This document shows positions 33,310 through 44,419 of a DNA stretch of 64,000 nucleotides, piece by piece. The position numbers and the translations under genes are program-made. Positions within the stretch are counted from its first letter, which is position 1, and every line of letters begins with the position of its first letter. Under the pieces are notes generated by a model. That model was not told where the DNA came from, did no database searches, and saw only the letters and a list, made by a program, of their open reading frames with translations. The stretch comes from Litsea cubeba (taxonomy: Eukaryota; Streptophyta; Magnoliopsida; Laurales; Lauraceae). Where the stretch lies: NCBI GenBank assembly GCA_012931725.1, contig CM022944.1, positions 73,792,551 to 73,856,550 of the forward strand, read 5' to 3'.

Positions 33310-35904
33310 TGATGGACCACGCTCCAATGCTCGGTTCCTACCGAGGTCGGCGGACGTGGGAGTCCGTTTGGTTCCGACCCTTTCGTAACCAGGGGGCAGG
33401 GGCGTGCATCAACATTTCTTTTTTTATGTGGGTGTGCCAGATTTTCTATTTTTACTTGGAATTGCAAGTGGTGATCCGGAGATGAACCTTCGCAAGTAAA
33501 AAGGAAATCAACTTCTTTCAAGTTTTCCATTGCACATATATTTAAGAAAAGAGACATTTTTCTTGGTTTGCCGTGAAAGGCAATTTTTTTGGCATTTATA
33601 GCCGATTTTGGCGTTTATAGCCGATTTTTGGCGTTTATAGCCGATTTTGGCGTTTATAGCCGATTTACAATCCTTATCAATAATGAAAGACAAGAGTTGT
33701 GATTTTTGTCTCTTTAGAAAAAATACAAACTACAATGAAAAGCAAGAAAAGGAGGATCTAACTTCTCAGGAGATTGTGGGGGACCCGTTTAGATTGACGG
33801 TCGCAAGCCATATGTGGGCTTCGCCATCATCCATGCAGATGAGAACAGAGGATGCTATTGATTCGCTTGGCTTGGCTATAACCTCAGGTTTTTAGAGGAC
33901 AAAGACCAAAAGGAGGTCCTATATCCAATAAAAAGCCGAGTAGACGGGCTGAAAAGCCACATCTAAGCCATTGGAGGCAGGAGGAGAAGGCAAGGACCTT
34001 GGGGGGGGTACCCCCCCAAGGGACTTTTGTCACCTTGTAGCGGTGGCCGGTGTAGAACTTCCGCAGAATTTTCTCTCTTTTCCTTCTCTGAATTTATGTG
34101 CTTCTGTCTGTGATTTTCGTTTTTCTCTCTGTGTCTGTGTGTCCTTTTCTTCTTGGAGAGCTCTCCTATTTATAGGCTTTTTAGGTGGCCATTTAGGAGG
34201 GTTTATGAGCTTTGATTGTCATAAAGCTACATAAAGGGAGGAGTTACAGAATTGAATTCTTTATTTTGTAACTCCTTTTTCTTGGCTTCTGATTGGCCGG
34301 AGGAGATTGAGGGCATTTAATCGCCTTTAATCACCATGATGGGAGGAGTTTCATGGGTTAAATGCCATGAATCTCTTGACTTGTAACTCCCGAATGCTTG
34401 CTTCTGATTGGGCCGTCCAAAGAAATGGATTAATGACTGTAATAAAGCTAGTCAATTAATCGCATTAAGTGGTCGCCGAGCAGCTGAAGAGTCGCGGGCC
34501 GTGCCACGTCTTTTGGGATTCTTCTGTCGATGATCATCGATGGATCTTCATGTAGATCGACATCAGATGACCATGTAATTTCAGGTGTTTGTTGCCAACA
34601 GCGGGTCGGTGCCATCTGTCCTGTCGATTTCTCGATCGGTCGGGTAGAAAGCACACTTTTTTTGGTTGACCGGGTGGCGATCAATATTGTTTTCGATACT
34701 CTTGATGATTGACCCGTGTTTTGGACGGATGTCAGAGGACTTGGTGTCTCAAAAGCATGAATTTTGGAAAGTACCAGAGGCTGGGTTCTTCGAATCACGA
34801 AAAAACGGCAAAAATCGGGGTTTCCGGGGCCTTCCTGGCGACCCCGGGCTCCAAGGTCGCCGGCGACCCTGGCCCAGGGTCGCAGGGGCCTGCGACCCTG
34901 GGGGGGTTTTCCCCCCTTTGTGTCCCGTTTTGTGTCCGGTTTTGCTGTTTTTCGATTCTTTTTACTTCTGTATTTTTCCTTGACATTTTGACCATTTATT
35001 GGCCTGATTTCTTTGTAGGAAACCTGATGAGAATCCTTGCATTTTATTTTGCAAAGTTTCCAATTTCCTGAGAAAGCCGACGACTTTGTCGCGCAGAGCT
35101 GCCGATTTTCCGTCAGAAGCTGAAACTGGGTCAAACGATGTCGGAATGACCTGAAATTTGGTGTGAAGCCTCCTGAGCAATAAATAAGACCGACCATAGG
35201 CTTTGTTTGAGTTTTGAAGCCGTTTGGGGTCCTATCACCAGTAGACTTGCTTTTTGTCGCGATGAAGATGTCGCGGTTTGATGTGCGGTCAACCGATGTC
35301 CGATTGACTTGAAATTTGACAGGGAACCTATTGGAGTCATTTTAAGATGATCCATAGGCTCTGTCTTGGAAACCATGGTCCCGGAGAGCTTTGCCGTCGA
35401 GAGGCCTGATTTGGCTTCCGAGCGTCAAACTATGGTCAAATGTTGTGGAAATGACCTGGAATTTGACGTGTGGCCCTTTATAAGCATTTTGAAGCCGTCC
35501 ATGTGCTCTATCTGATGAGTAATGGCCTCGGTGGTTCTCGCCGCCGAGAGGCTTGATTTAGCTGTTCGAGGGTTGATGTAGGGTCAAACGTTGTCGGTTT
35601 GACTCGGAACTTGACGTGGAGCCTTTTGGAAGTATTTTGAGACCATCCATCGGCCCTGATCGAAGATTTGGTGTCTCCGATGCTTTTGCCGCCGAGAGCT
35701 CCTTTTCAGCTGTCGGAGAAGCGAAGTTAGGCCAAATGATTTTGAAATGGCCCGAAACTTCTTGTGTACTCCTCTTTTGGCTGTCTGGAAGAATCTTGCA
35801 GTTTTTGTTTGATTCTGACAAGATTTGATTTTTGGAAGCAACATTGCCTATTTATGGCAGGTTGCGACTTCATGTAGCTTTTTGGATCTTGAAGAGGCAA
35901 AGTG
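33310..35904 (-). repeat. 3' LTR of Z (copy D), missing its first 18 bases
   Basis: Matches copy B closely. It contains four 19-bp minisatellite units (33591-33664), TATA at 34165-34178, GC palindromes at about 34858-34904 and the U3 array (about 35128-35760). At 35901-35906 the LTR text GGCAAAGTG passes into GCATTCAGCAAC, which belongs to pol (compare 62747-62760, GGTGGCATTCAGCAAC). The shared GTG marks a microhomology junction. Confidence 0.92.
34165..34178 (-). promoter_or_regulatory. TATA box, Z 3' LTR
   Basis: AGCCTATAAATAGG on the minus strand, identical to the site in the Z 5' LTR at 42685-42698, which would drive the genomic RNA of this element. Confidence 0.7.
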
Positions 35905-37206
35905 GCATTCAGCAACTACTTGGTGTGTGTTAAGAGGAGGAAGGATTCTCCTTTCGCACACTGTGATTTGCATGTTTTCCCCTTCCTGGATTGCCATGGA
36001 TGCGGCAAGTCCGGCTAGGGCATCTGCACGTATGTTTTCACCTCTACGAATGTGGGTGATGTGACAGATGTCAAACTTTTGCAGAAGTGATTGTGCCTTG
36101 TTGTAGTAGGGCAACAAATCAAATTTCTGATTCATCTGATTGACGATCAGTTGAGAGTCTCCAAAGACTTCCAGCATGGTGATACCGGATTCGATGGCGA
36201 GTTCCAATCCTAAGATCAGAGCTTGATATTCAGCTGCATTGTTTGTGCATAGTTCCAGTAGCGAGAAAGCGTGTGGAATCATGTATTTGTCGGGGCTAAC
36301 AAAGAGGATGCCAACTCCCGAGATCAGCTGTCTTTTTTCATTTGTCCTGGTTGCACCGTCAAAGTACATGTGCCAGGAGGCACTTTGTGAGAAAGTCTCC
36401 ACATTGTAGACTGGTTCGCCTGGGAGATCATCTCTGAGTGGAGAATCTTTAGGCAATGGATGCTCTGCGAGGAAGTCCGCTAGAGCTTGCCCTTTGATTG
36501 CTTTTTGTGGTACATACCTAATATCAAATTGTGACAGAAGGATGGACCATTTTGCCAGTCGAGCATTGAGAGAACCTGCCTTTGTGACAAGGACCTTCAA
36601 GAGGTTGACCCTCGAGACCAGGTAGACTGTGTTGGAAAGCAAGTAGTGACGCAGCTTTTGTACGGCGAACATCACTGCAAGACATTCTTTTTCGACTGGA
36701 GAGTAGCGATGCTCTGCACCTACTAGCATGCGGCTGAGGTAATATAGAGCAGCTTCTTTTCTTTGATCATTTTCTTGCGCAAGCAGAGCTCCCAGAGAGT
36801 GATCAAGGGCTCTTATGTACAAGATGAATGGTTTTCCAGTGGTAGGAGCAGCTAACACTGGAGGTTTTGTCAGGTATGACTTGATGTCTTGGAAAGCAGC
36901 TTCACAGTCAGCATTCCAGACAAAGTTTACACCCTTTTTCATCAACCGGGAGAATGGACGGCATTTCCCCGAAAGATTGGAGATGAACCGTCTGATGTAG
37001 GCCAATCTCCCTTGAAGCCCTTTGAGTTCTCTCAAGGTTCTTGGAGAGGGCATTTCTAGAATGGCTTTGACTTTTATGGGGTCAAGCTCTATTCCAGCTT
37101 TCCGAACTAAGAATCCGAGGAACTTACCCGACGAGACGCCGAAGAAGCATTTCAATGGATTCATTCGCAGTTTGTGTTTGCGAAGCCGGAGTGTAAGTGC
37201 TCTCAT
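35905..37206 (-). pseudogene. RT C-terminus, RNase H and archaeal-type RNase H of Z
   Basis: An open frame of 452 codons (37206-35848; the last ~20 codons read into the LTR). Residues 1-100 are the RT thumb/connection (LRKHKLRMNPLKCFFGVSSG, KFLGFLV); the catalytic RT palm with its Asp pair is missing. Residues about 115-230 form the usual RNase H. Residues 278-400 form a second RNase H whose DEDD residues are visible: Asp283 in YFDGA, Glu326 in NNAAEYQAL, Asp350 in FGDSQLI, Asp395 in ADALA. This extra archaeal-type domain is diagnostic for the Tat lineage. The integrase is deleted. Confidence 0.92.
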
Positions 37207-40200
37207 CAGACGATGCTTCGGAAGAGCTATAATCCCGAATTATCACATTACAGGAAGCTCTGGCGGGAGACGTTGCCTGATCGGAGTCAGACTCATCCTC
37301 GGATGTGAGAGGATCGTCTATCCAGCAATTTTCTCCATTTTCAGGAGTTAAGGGAGGATGTACCTGGTGGTCTTCAGGGACTTCAGGCTCTGGATTGCGA
37401 GGAGGCTCGTTGACGCGTTCTTGCTCTTGTTCTAGAGCGAGTCGCTGCAAGATCCTTGCATATTCTTCAAGATCAGGCATGGGAGCCGGATCTTCTTTTT
37501 CATCATCTCTTTGTGGCTCAACATTGTTGATTTCCACTGGAGTAATGAGAGGTGCTGGGTCAGCAGCATTTTCTTGTATAGCTTCTTGGTCTTCTTCATC
37601 ATCAGACCAGGATCCTTGTGGCTGTAAGGGGTTATACCAGATTACTGGCATAAGATGAGACTCAGGAACCCATTCTTCATCGGAGAGATATTCTCCTGTT
37701 TCAAGGGACTCCTCCCACTCATCTGTGTAGTTGGATTCGAATCCATCATCGGTGTCGCTGGATTCGTATCCATCAATGGAGAATCCAACTACCGAATTGC
37801 AAGAGTATGATGCCTCCTGCATGGCTTCTTTGAATTGAGGTGGCATGAAATCACTGAGAGTGAATTTCCTTACCCCCTTTGAAGTCTCTGGAAGGGATGT
37901 TTTTGTTACCTCCAGTGAAGCGGTAGAGGAAGCCTCTGCCTTTTCTTTGACCTCTAATTTTGGCTGGGTCTTCTCTTGCCGTTTGAGCTTGAGGAGATGT
38001 TTCCTAGCCTGCCTTCGCTGTTGAGCTATAGGCTTTGTTTTCACGACCTCCCAATTTTCATCTTCCAGGAGATCGGGATGTACCCATATCGGTTGTCCGT
38101 CTGGTGTCGGGTAAGGAACCAGTTCCTCGGACGCTTCGATTGAGTTTATCACCTTGAAGGAAGTAGTGATCTTCTTCTTCGGTGATTTTGATGTTTGTCC
38201 ACATGTCACCATATTGACGGAGGCAGACCCATAGTTTTTGTCAAAGGTGATGACTCCATTTTTCCACATCTCATTTATTTTCTCTCTCACAACGAAGCAT
38301 TGATTGAGAGGATGCGAGATCATCTGGTGGTATGGACAGTACCGAGGATCGTTGGTTTTGCCAACATCACCCGGTCTTTTTGGTTCAGGCAAGGTGAGCT
38401 TGCCGTTTGCCACAAGAGCCCCGAAGATTTCATCAATATCTTCATCAAACGGGTATTTCTTCTCTACTCGTTCTTTGAAGGCATCAGAAAGTTCAGGTCT
38501 CTTACCAACAGCTTTGTTTTCAGCTTTCTTTGGTGGCTGAGGAGCTGATTTGGTCTGCACATTGAGGACCTCTTTCTTCTTTGGTTTTGAGGTCGTAATG
38601 GCGGTTGGCTCTTTTCTTGATGATTTCTGACTGTTGAGGTCTTTAATCACCGTTTCAGCTTCCATGGAAGCTTCTAGGAGTTCTCTCAGGTTTTTTGATT
38701 TGTTGCCGATGATCATGGAGCGGATTCTGGCTCTCATGTTGTTTCGGCAGATGTCGACTAGCGACGCTTGTGGCAATACATCAGAGCATTTGTATGCCAT
38801 TGCTTTCCACTTGTGAATGAAGTCATATGTTGATTCATTCTCCCCCTGTTTTAGGCTGCACAGCTGAGCCATAGTAGCGGGATGATCTTCACCTTTGAAG
38901 TGAGTCAGGAAGCGTGTCTCTAGCATGGCCCAGTTTTGGATTGAGTCCTCCGGTAGAGTGGAGTACCAATCGAAGGCCGTACCTTTTAGGGTACTTGCAA
39001 AGAGGCGGATCTTGAGTGCATCTTGATCCGCGATAGCTCCCGTCAGGATCTTGAAGTGGATGACGTGCTGTCTGGCTGATCCTTTCCCCGTATATGTTTG
39101 GAGAGTAGGATGCTTGAATTTGGTGGGGAACGGGACCGAGTCCATCCATAAGGGATATGGTGGCTTGATCCCATGCTCCTTGAGTATATCCTCTTCTTTT
39201 GCTTTGGCGAGGATACCGTCTACGTCCTTTTTGGTAAGGGCGCGTGACTCATTTTCTTCTCCATTTACCTCGTCGTTTTGATGATTCGGAGGAGGTTCAT
39301 TGTTCGCCTGATTTTGGAAGGCGAGGAGAAGGTTTTCCATCAGAGTTTCAATCCTCTGCTGGCCCTGTTCCAACTGCTGGATACGGGTGATCGCATCTTC
39401 TGGAGGTGGATTGCGGGGTGGTGGGTCAGAATTTGTAGCCAAGACATTCATCCTTCGTGATTCGAATGAAGAAACTGTCCTGGTGACTGAGCTGGGGCTC
39501 ATTCTTTTTGAAGAAGATCTTGAGGAAGGATCACTCTGCTGTCCTTTGCTTGAAGGAGCAGGGGATTCTTCTGAATGTCTTCTTGTCCTGGAGACGCTGC
39601 GGGTCATCAGACGTCGGACATGGATTTTTGTTGCTGATTTTTGGCGCCTTCTGGTTTTTCCAACCATATGGACGGCAGCAACTTGGTTGGGTCTTTCTTT
39701 TTTGACCCATTTGGGAGAGACTTGAAGTGTGGGAGGCTGGGTCCTTTGCTTCTCTAGTCTCTTTTGCCGGTATGACGCGCGGCGGCGTATACGACGAGCA
39801 ATTTGAGCTTCGGTCAGCTCTGGCTGGGCTTTGACGATGAAGGATGTGCTCCCTCGGGCGCAGCAGCCGAGCCTGTCTTCTTTGCAGCTGGGCAAGGACA
39901 GAATGCGAACCCTGTCCTTCGCTTGTTGCAGCGAAGCTTTGAATTTTTGAAGTTCGGCCCCTGTAGAGATGAAGGGTCGAACTGCAGGTTTGTAGGCCTT
40001 AGCAGGTGCTTGTAGAGGCCTTGTGATGCATGACTTGATTTTGGGCTTGTAGGAACAAGCCGACTCATGCTGGGATGACTTGAGAGTCAGGTTGGAGATG
40101 GGTCTCTCCTCTTTCATGTAAGCAAGAGGGTAGAACTGGTTCTCCTTGAGTGGGGCCAGGAATGCTGGCTTAGTGGATGTTTGGGACCTTCTCTGTTTTG

Positions 40201-40597
40201 GTGAAGGTCTTGGGGACCAAGTCTTGGGGTAGACCTGGTTGTTTGCAGGTCGAGGCTTCGTGGGGCTGCCACGGGCTTCAGGCCTTCTGGTGCTCGCCTT
40301 TGGTGTCACGGTAGTGACACGTTGAGAGGCGAGTTTCTGCTTCTTGGAGGGAGCAGTTTGTTCCTCAGGAAGTGGGAATGGTCCCAGCGTCCCAAAGACG
40401 ATAGTCCGGGGAGTCGAGGTCGACCCGGAGTTCAGAGAGTTGCCGAGGGAGTTGACGCTTCGGCAGCTGATTGGGCGCTTGTAGGTGCGCGTGGTTTGCT
40501 TCTGTTGAAGCATGAGTTGGTGCTTGTTTTCATCGAAAGTAATGGTTAGTGAAGCTGCCATTGTTTGTTTTTGAAAAGTTCTGAAACAAGACCACAT
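37124..40597 (-). CDS. gag: Gag of Tat element Z with long N-terminal extension and acidic tail
   Basis: Uninterrupted 1157-codon frame. Residues 1-430 are basic and rich in Ser, Thr and Pro with no recognised domain. A short heptad-like stretch (AITRIQQLEQGQQRIETLMENL, 402-423) precedes residues 485-660, a retrotransposon Gag domain (KGTAFDWYSTLPEDSIQNW, ICRNNMRARI). A zinc-binding motif C754-x2-H757-x4-H762-x4-C767 replaces the usual CCHC knuckle. Residues 940-1130 are strongly acidic. The last ~17 residues are an out-of-frame reading of RT, created by a deletion. Gag would form the virus-like particle and package RNA. Translation may start at the internal ATG at 40561 (MAASLTI), which has a better context. 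Confidence 0.9.
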   Translation of the reverse strand: MWSCFRTFQKQTMAASLTITFDENKHQLMLQQKQTTRTYKRPISCRSVNSLGNSLNSGSTSTPRTIVFGTLGPFPLPEEQTAPSKKQKLASQRVTTVTPKASTRRPEARGSPTKPRPANNQVYPKTWSPRPSPKQRRSQTSTKPAFLAPLKENQFYPLAYMKEERPISNLTLKSSQHESACSYKPKIKSCITRPLQAPAKAYKPAVRPFISTGAELQKFKASLQQAKDRVRILSLPSCKEDRLGCCARGSTSFIVKAQPELTEAQIARRIRRRASYRQKRLEKQRTQPPTLQVSPKWVKKERPNQVAAVHMVGKTRRRQKSATKIHVRRLMTRSVSRTRRHSEESPAPSSKGQQSDPSSRSSSKRMSPSSVTRTVSSFESRRMNVLATNSDPPPRNPPPEDAITRIQQLEQGQQRIETLMENLLLAFQNQANNEPPPNHQNDEVNGEENESRALTKKDVDGILAKAKEEDILKEHGIKPPYPLWMDSVPFPTKFKHPTLQTYTGKGSARQHVIHFKILTGAIADQDALKIRLFASTLKGTAFDWYSTLPEDSIQNWAMLETRFLTHFKGEDHPATMAQLCSLKQGENESTYDFIHKWKAMAYKCSDVLPQASLVDICRNNMRARIRSMIIGNKSKNLRELLEASMEAETVIKDLNSQKSSRKEPTAITTSKPKKKEVLNVQTKSAPQPPKKAENKAVGKRPELSDAFKERVEKKYPFDEDIDEIFGALVANGKLTLPEPKRPGDVGKTNDPRYCPYHQMISHPLNQCFVVREKINEMWKNGVITFDKNYGSASVNMVTCGQTSKSPKKKITTSFKVINSIEASEELVPYPTPDGQPIWVHPDLLEDENWEVVKTKPIAQQRRQARKHLLKLKRQEKTQPKLEVKEKAEASSTASLEVTKTSLPETSKGVRKFTLSDFMPPQFKEAMQEASYSCNSVVGFSIDGYESSDTDDGFESNYTDEWEESLETGEYLSDEEWVPESHLMPVIWYNPLQPQGSWSDDEEDQEAIQENAADPAPLITPVEINNVEPQRDDEKEDPAPMPDLEEYARILQRLALEQEQERVNEPPRNPEPEVPEDHQVHPPLTPENGENCWIDDPLTSEDESDSDQATSPARASCNVIIRDYSSSEASSDESTYTPASQTQTANESIEMLLRRLVG

Positions 40598-42224
40598 CCA
40601 TTAGTAATCACAAGAATATAATGATCATAAATGGGAAGTTCTATGGTTTCGTCTTTTCAAATTGCTCGAGGTAGATGACCCAAGCAATATGAGGAAGGCA
40701 AAATACCATAGAGGGTACAATTGTTCTGATCGCAGGTATGGTAAGCCCAGAATGGGCATCCCAGTGACTGCTAGAAGCAATTGTGAACTTAAATTCGACT
40801 TATCGAGAAGTAGAGCTTGCTCGAGGTAAGAAGAATATAAAGTTGGAGTTACAGATGTGCCGGTCGCAATACAGTAGACCCTGAAAGGGCGTACTAGTAC
40901 CGCTAGACACAAATGTTTTGAGACCGCATCCATGAGATGAGATTCTCTGTTTTGAAAGGTCAAGATTGGATTCATCAAAGAGAGCAGATGGTATTCCGAT
41001 CTAAACACTGGCTCAGCGATTTCCGCGAGCGCCAGTGCTCAGAAAGAAATGAACCATAATTTCTCGGATCTGAATCTAAAGATGACGAGTTTTTTTTTTT
41101 TTGAAAAGTCAATATCGGGTTCATCAAAGAGAGCAAAAGGCACTCCAATCTGAACACGGGCTCAGCGATTTCCGCGAGCGCCAGTGCTCAGAAAGGAGAA
41201 GACCAAGATTTCTCCAATCTAAACCCAAAATGACGGAAGTTTTTTTTTTTTTTTGAAGATTTTGAAGATTTTTTTTTTAAATCTTTTTTTTTTATTTTTT
41301 TTATTTTCTATTATTTTTTTTATTTTTAAGATTTTTTTTTGAAAAAATTTTTATTTTTTATTTTTTATTTTAAAATTTTTATTTATTTTTTTTAAAAAAA
41401 AATTTATTTATTTTTATTTTTTAATTTATTTAAAAGACGAGAGAGTACACATAGGCCTCCTAACCTGGTCTTATGAAATCTTGATTGATAGAATTGCCCC
41501 CAGGTAAGGGTAGGATTACTTAATGAACCCGTTTGGAGGACCCTTGCCTAGAACAGTCAAGCTGTCTCCACACTCTGGACAAGGCTTTTCTTTGAATCAA
41601 CCATGATCAAAGAACACAGTTGGTTTAACCTTAGTGGTCTATGTCTTTTTTTTTTTAATTATTTTTTTTTTATTTTTTTTTAAATGAACTCATCGAAGAG
41701 AAACAATGGCCCAAAACCTTAGTCGAACAGACTCAACATTTCTGCGAGCGCGATGAACGATAGGAACGGATCAAGGTTTCTCAATTTTGAATCCAAATTG
41801 AGAAATCTAAAAAATTTTTTTTTATATATATTTTATATATATATATATTTAGATCTTTAATGAACTCATCGAAGAGAAACAATGGCCCAACCCCCGATCC
41901 GAACACGGTCTCAGCGATTTCCGTGAGCGCCAGTGCCCAGAAGGGAGAGGATCAAAGTTTCTCAATTTTGAATCCAAAATGAAAAATCTGATTTTTTTTT
42001 GTTTTTTTATTTTAAATTTTTTTTTTTGAAAAGAGAAAGAGTGGAAATAAATTCAAAGAATTAGAAATTTCCAAACAAAAAATCTCATCTCATTTTTTTT
42101 AGATGCGGAATTCAACATAGGCCACCAATTATAAAGTAGCCAAGGAATCGAGAAAAGAAATATAAGCATAGAGCAAAATATATGATATGCAAATATTTCA
42201 TTTCTAGCATCGTGTTCTCAAATA
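40598..42224 (-). other. 5' leader of Z with repeated modules
   Basis: Same organisation as the V leader: modules with CTCAGCGATTTCCGCGAGCG at about 41005-41045, 41155-41195, 41725-41760 (decayed) and 41905-41945, separated by poly-A/T tracts (41090-41105, 41240-41430, 41645-41685, 41810-41850). The 127-codon minus frame at 40625-41008 is conserved with V but unproven. No other gene-like content. Confidence 0.7.
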
Positions 42225-42247
42225 AACGAGTCCCACCGGGTGGAGCC
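42225..42247 (-). promoter_or_regulatory. primer binding site of Z, mutated
   Basis: Minus strand TGGCTCCACCCGGTGGGACT differs from the V site by a small change next to the 3' CCA-pairing end (TGGCTCCACC versus TGGCACACC), at the same three-base distance from the LTR. Confidence 0.55.
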
Positions 42248-42251
42248 AGCT

Positions 42252-44414
42252 TGATGGACCGCGCTCCAATGCTCGGTTCCTACCGAGGTCGGCGGACGTG
42301 GGAGTCCGTTTAGATTGACGGTCGCAAGCCATATGTGGGCTTCGCCATCATCCATGCAGATGAGAACAGAGGATGCTATTGATTCGCTTGGCTTGGCTAT
42401 AACCTCAGGTTTTTAGAGGACAAAGACCAAAAGGAGGTCCTATATCCAATAAAAAGCCGAGTAGACGGGCTGAAAAGCCACATCTAAGCCATTGGAGGCA
42501 GGAGGAGAAGGCAAGGACCTTGGGGGGGTACCCCCCCAAGGGACTTTTGTCACCTTGTAGCGGTGGCCAGTGTAGAACTTCCGCAAAATTTTCTCTCTTT
42601 TCCTTCTCTGAATTTCTGTGCTTCTGTCTGTGATTTTCGTTTTTCTCTCTGTGTCTGTGTGTCCTTTTCTTCTTGGAGAGCTCTCCTATTTATAGGCTTT
42701 TTAGGTGGCCATTTAGGAGGGTTTATGAGCTTTGATTGTCATAAAGCTACATAAAGGGAGGAGTTACAGAATTGAATTCTTTATTTTGTAACTCCTTTTT
42801 CTTGGCTTCTGATTGGCCGGAGGAGATTGAGGGCATTTAATCGCCTTTAATCACCATGATGGGAGGAGTTTCATGGGTTAAATGCCATGAATCTCTTGAC
42901 TTGTAACTCCCGAATGCTTGCTTCTGATTGGGCCGTCCAAAGAAATGGATTAATGACTGTAATAAAGCTAGTCAATTAATCGCATTAAGTGGTCGCCGAG
43001 CAGCTGAAGAGTCGCGGGCCGTGCCACGTCTTTTGGGATTCTTCTGTCGATGATCATCGATGGATCTTCATGTAGATCGACATCAGATGACCATGTAATT
43101 TCAGGTGTTTGTTGCCAACAGCGGGTCGGTGCCATCTGTCCTGTCGATTTCTCGATCGGTCGGGTAGAAAGCACACTTTTTTTGGTTGACCGGGTGGCGA
43201 TCAATATTGTTTTCGATACTCTTGATGATTGACCCGTGTTTTGGACGGATGTCAGAGGACTTGGTGTCTCAAAAGCATGAATTTTGGAAAGTACCAGAGG
43301 CCGAGTTCTTCGAATCGCGAAAAAACGGAGAAAACCGGGGTTTCCGGGGCCTTCCCGGCGACCCCGGGCTCCAAGGTCGCCGGCGACCCTGGGGGGGTTT
43401 TCCCCCCTTTGTGTCCCGTTTTGTGTCCGATTTTGCTGTTTTTCGATTCTTTTTCCTTCTGTATTTTTCCTTGACATTTTGACCATTTATTGGCCTGATT
43501 TCTTTCTAGGAAACCTGATGAGAATCCTTGCATTTTATTTTGCAAAGTTTCCAATTTCCTGAGAAAGCCGAAGACTTTGTCGCGCAGAGCTGCCGATTTT
43601 CCGTCAGAAGCTGAAACTGGGTCAAACGATGTCGGAATGACCTGAAATTTGGTGTGAAGCCTCCTGAGCAATAAATAAGACTGACCATAGGCTTTTGTTT
43701 GAGTTTTGAAGCCGTTTGGGGTCCTATCACCAGTAGACTTGCTTTTTATCGCGATGAAGATGTCGCGGTTTGATGTGCGGTCAACCGATGTCCGATTGAC
43801 TTGAAATTTGACAAGGAACCTATTGGAGTCATTTTAAGATGATCCATAGGCTCTGTCTTGGAAACCATGGTCCCGGAGAGCTTTGCCGCCGAGAGGCCTG
43901 ATTTGGCTTCCGAGCGTCAAACTATGGTCAAATGTTGTGGAAATGACCTGAAATTTGACGTGTAGCCCTTTATAAGCATTTTGAAGCCGTCCATGTGCTC
44001 TATCTGATGAGTAATGGCCTCGGTGGTTCTCGCCGCCGAGAGGCTTGATTTAGCTGTTCGAGGGTTGATGTAGGGTCAAACGTTGTCGGTTTGACTCGGA
44101 ACTTGACGTGGAGCCTTTTGGAAGTATTTTGAGACCATCCATCGGCCCTGATCGAAGATTTGGTGTCTCCGATGCTTTTGCCGCCGAGAGCTCCTTTTCA
44201 GCTGTCGGAGAAGCGAAGTTAGGCTAAATGATTTTGAAATGGCCCGAAACTTCTTGTGTACTCCTCTTTTGGCTGTCTGGAAGAATCTTGCAGTTTTTGT
44301 TTGATTCTGACAAGATTTGATTTTTGGAAGCAGCATTGCCTATTTATGGCAGGTTGCGACTTCATGTAGCTTTTTGGATCTTGAAGAGGCAAAGTGACAT
44401 TTTTGGTGTCAACA
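42252..44414 (-). repeat. 5' LTR of Z (copy E), 2163 bp with two deletions
   Basis: Relative to copy D it lacks about 420 bp at 42305-42310 (GGAGTCCGTTT joins TAGATTGACGG; the lost piece includes the whole 19-bp minisatellite) and about 35 bp at 43390 (the second GC palindrome). The first deletion shares CCGTTT at both ends, the second GACCCTGG. Elsewhere copies D and E are almost identical. TATA is at 42685-42698; the U3 array is at about 43620-44250. Confidence 0.92.
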
Positions 44415-44419
44415 ACATA
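44415..44419. repeat. target-site duplication ACATA, right side of Z
   Basis: Directly follows GTGTCAACA; pairs with 33305-33309. Confidence 0.95.

Larger units (their letters stand above)
33310..44414 (-). mobile_element. element Z: young Tat-lineage Ty3/gypsy element with internal deletions
   Basis: 11.1 kb, bounded by ACATA duplications and nested in the Y LTR. Order on the minus strand: 5' LTR (44414-42252), primer site, 1.6-kb leader, gag ORF (40597-37124), a deletion that removes protease and most of RT, RNase H plus archaeal-type RNase H (about 37200-35905), a second deletion that removes integrase, the antisense PMD gene, the polypurine tract and the last 18 bp of the 3' LTR, then 3' LTR (35904-33310). 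The two LTRs are nearly identical apart from deletions. The 3' LTR terminus was lost after integration, because the target duplications are intact. Confidence 0.92.

Noticed and set aside
33591..33664. CRISPR-like short repeats
   Set aside because: Units are adjacent without spacers, vary in copy number between LTRs, and lie in a plant retroelement.
34448..35197. Minus-strand open frame of 249 codons in the Tat LTR, also present at 1063-1764, 19443-20174 and 42968-43486
   Set aside because: It lies in U3, upstream of the TATA box, and is made of the periodic nucleotide repeats. The repeats explain the recurrent open frame; no domain is visible and the frame shifts between copies.
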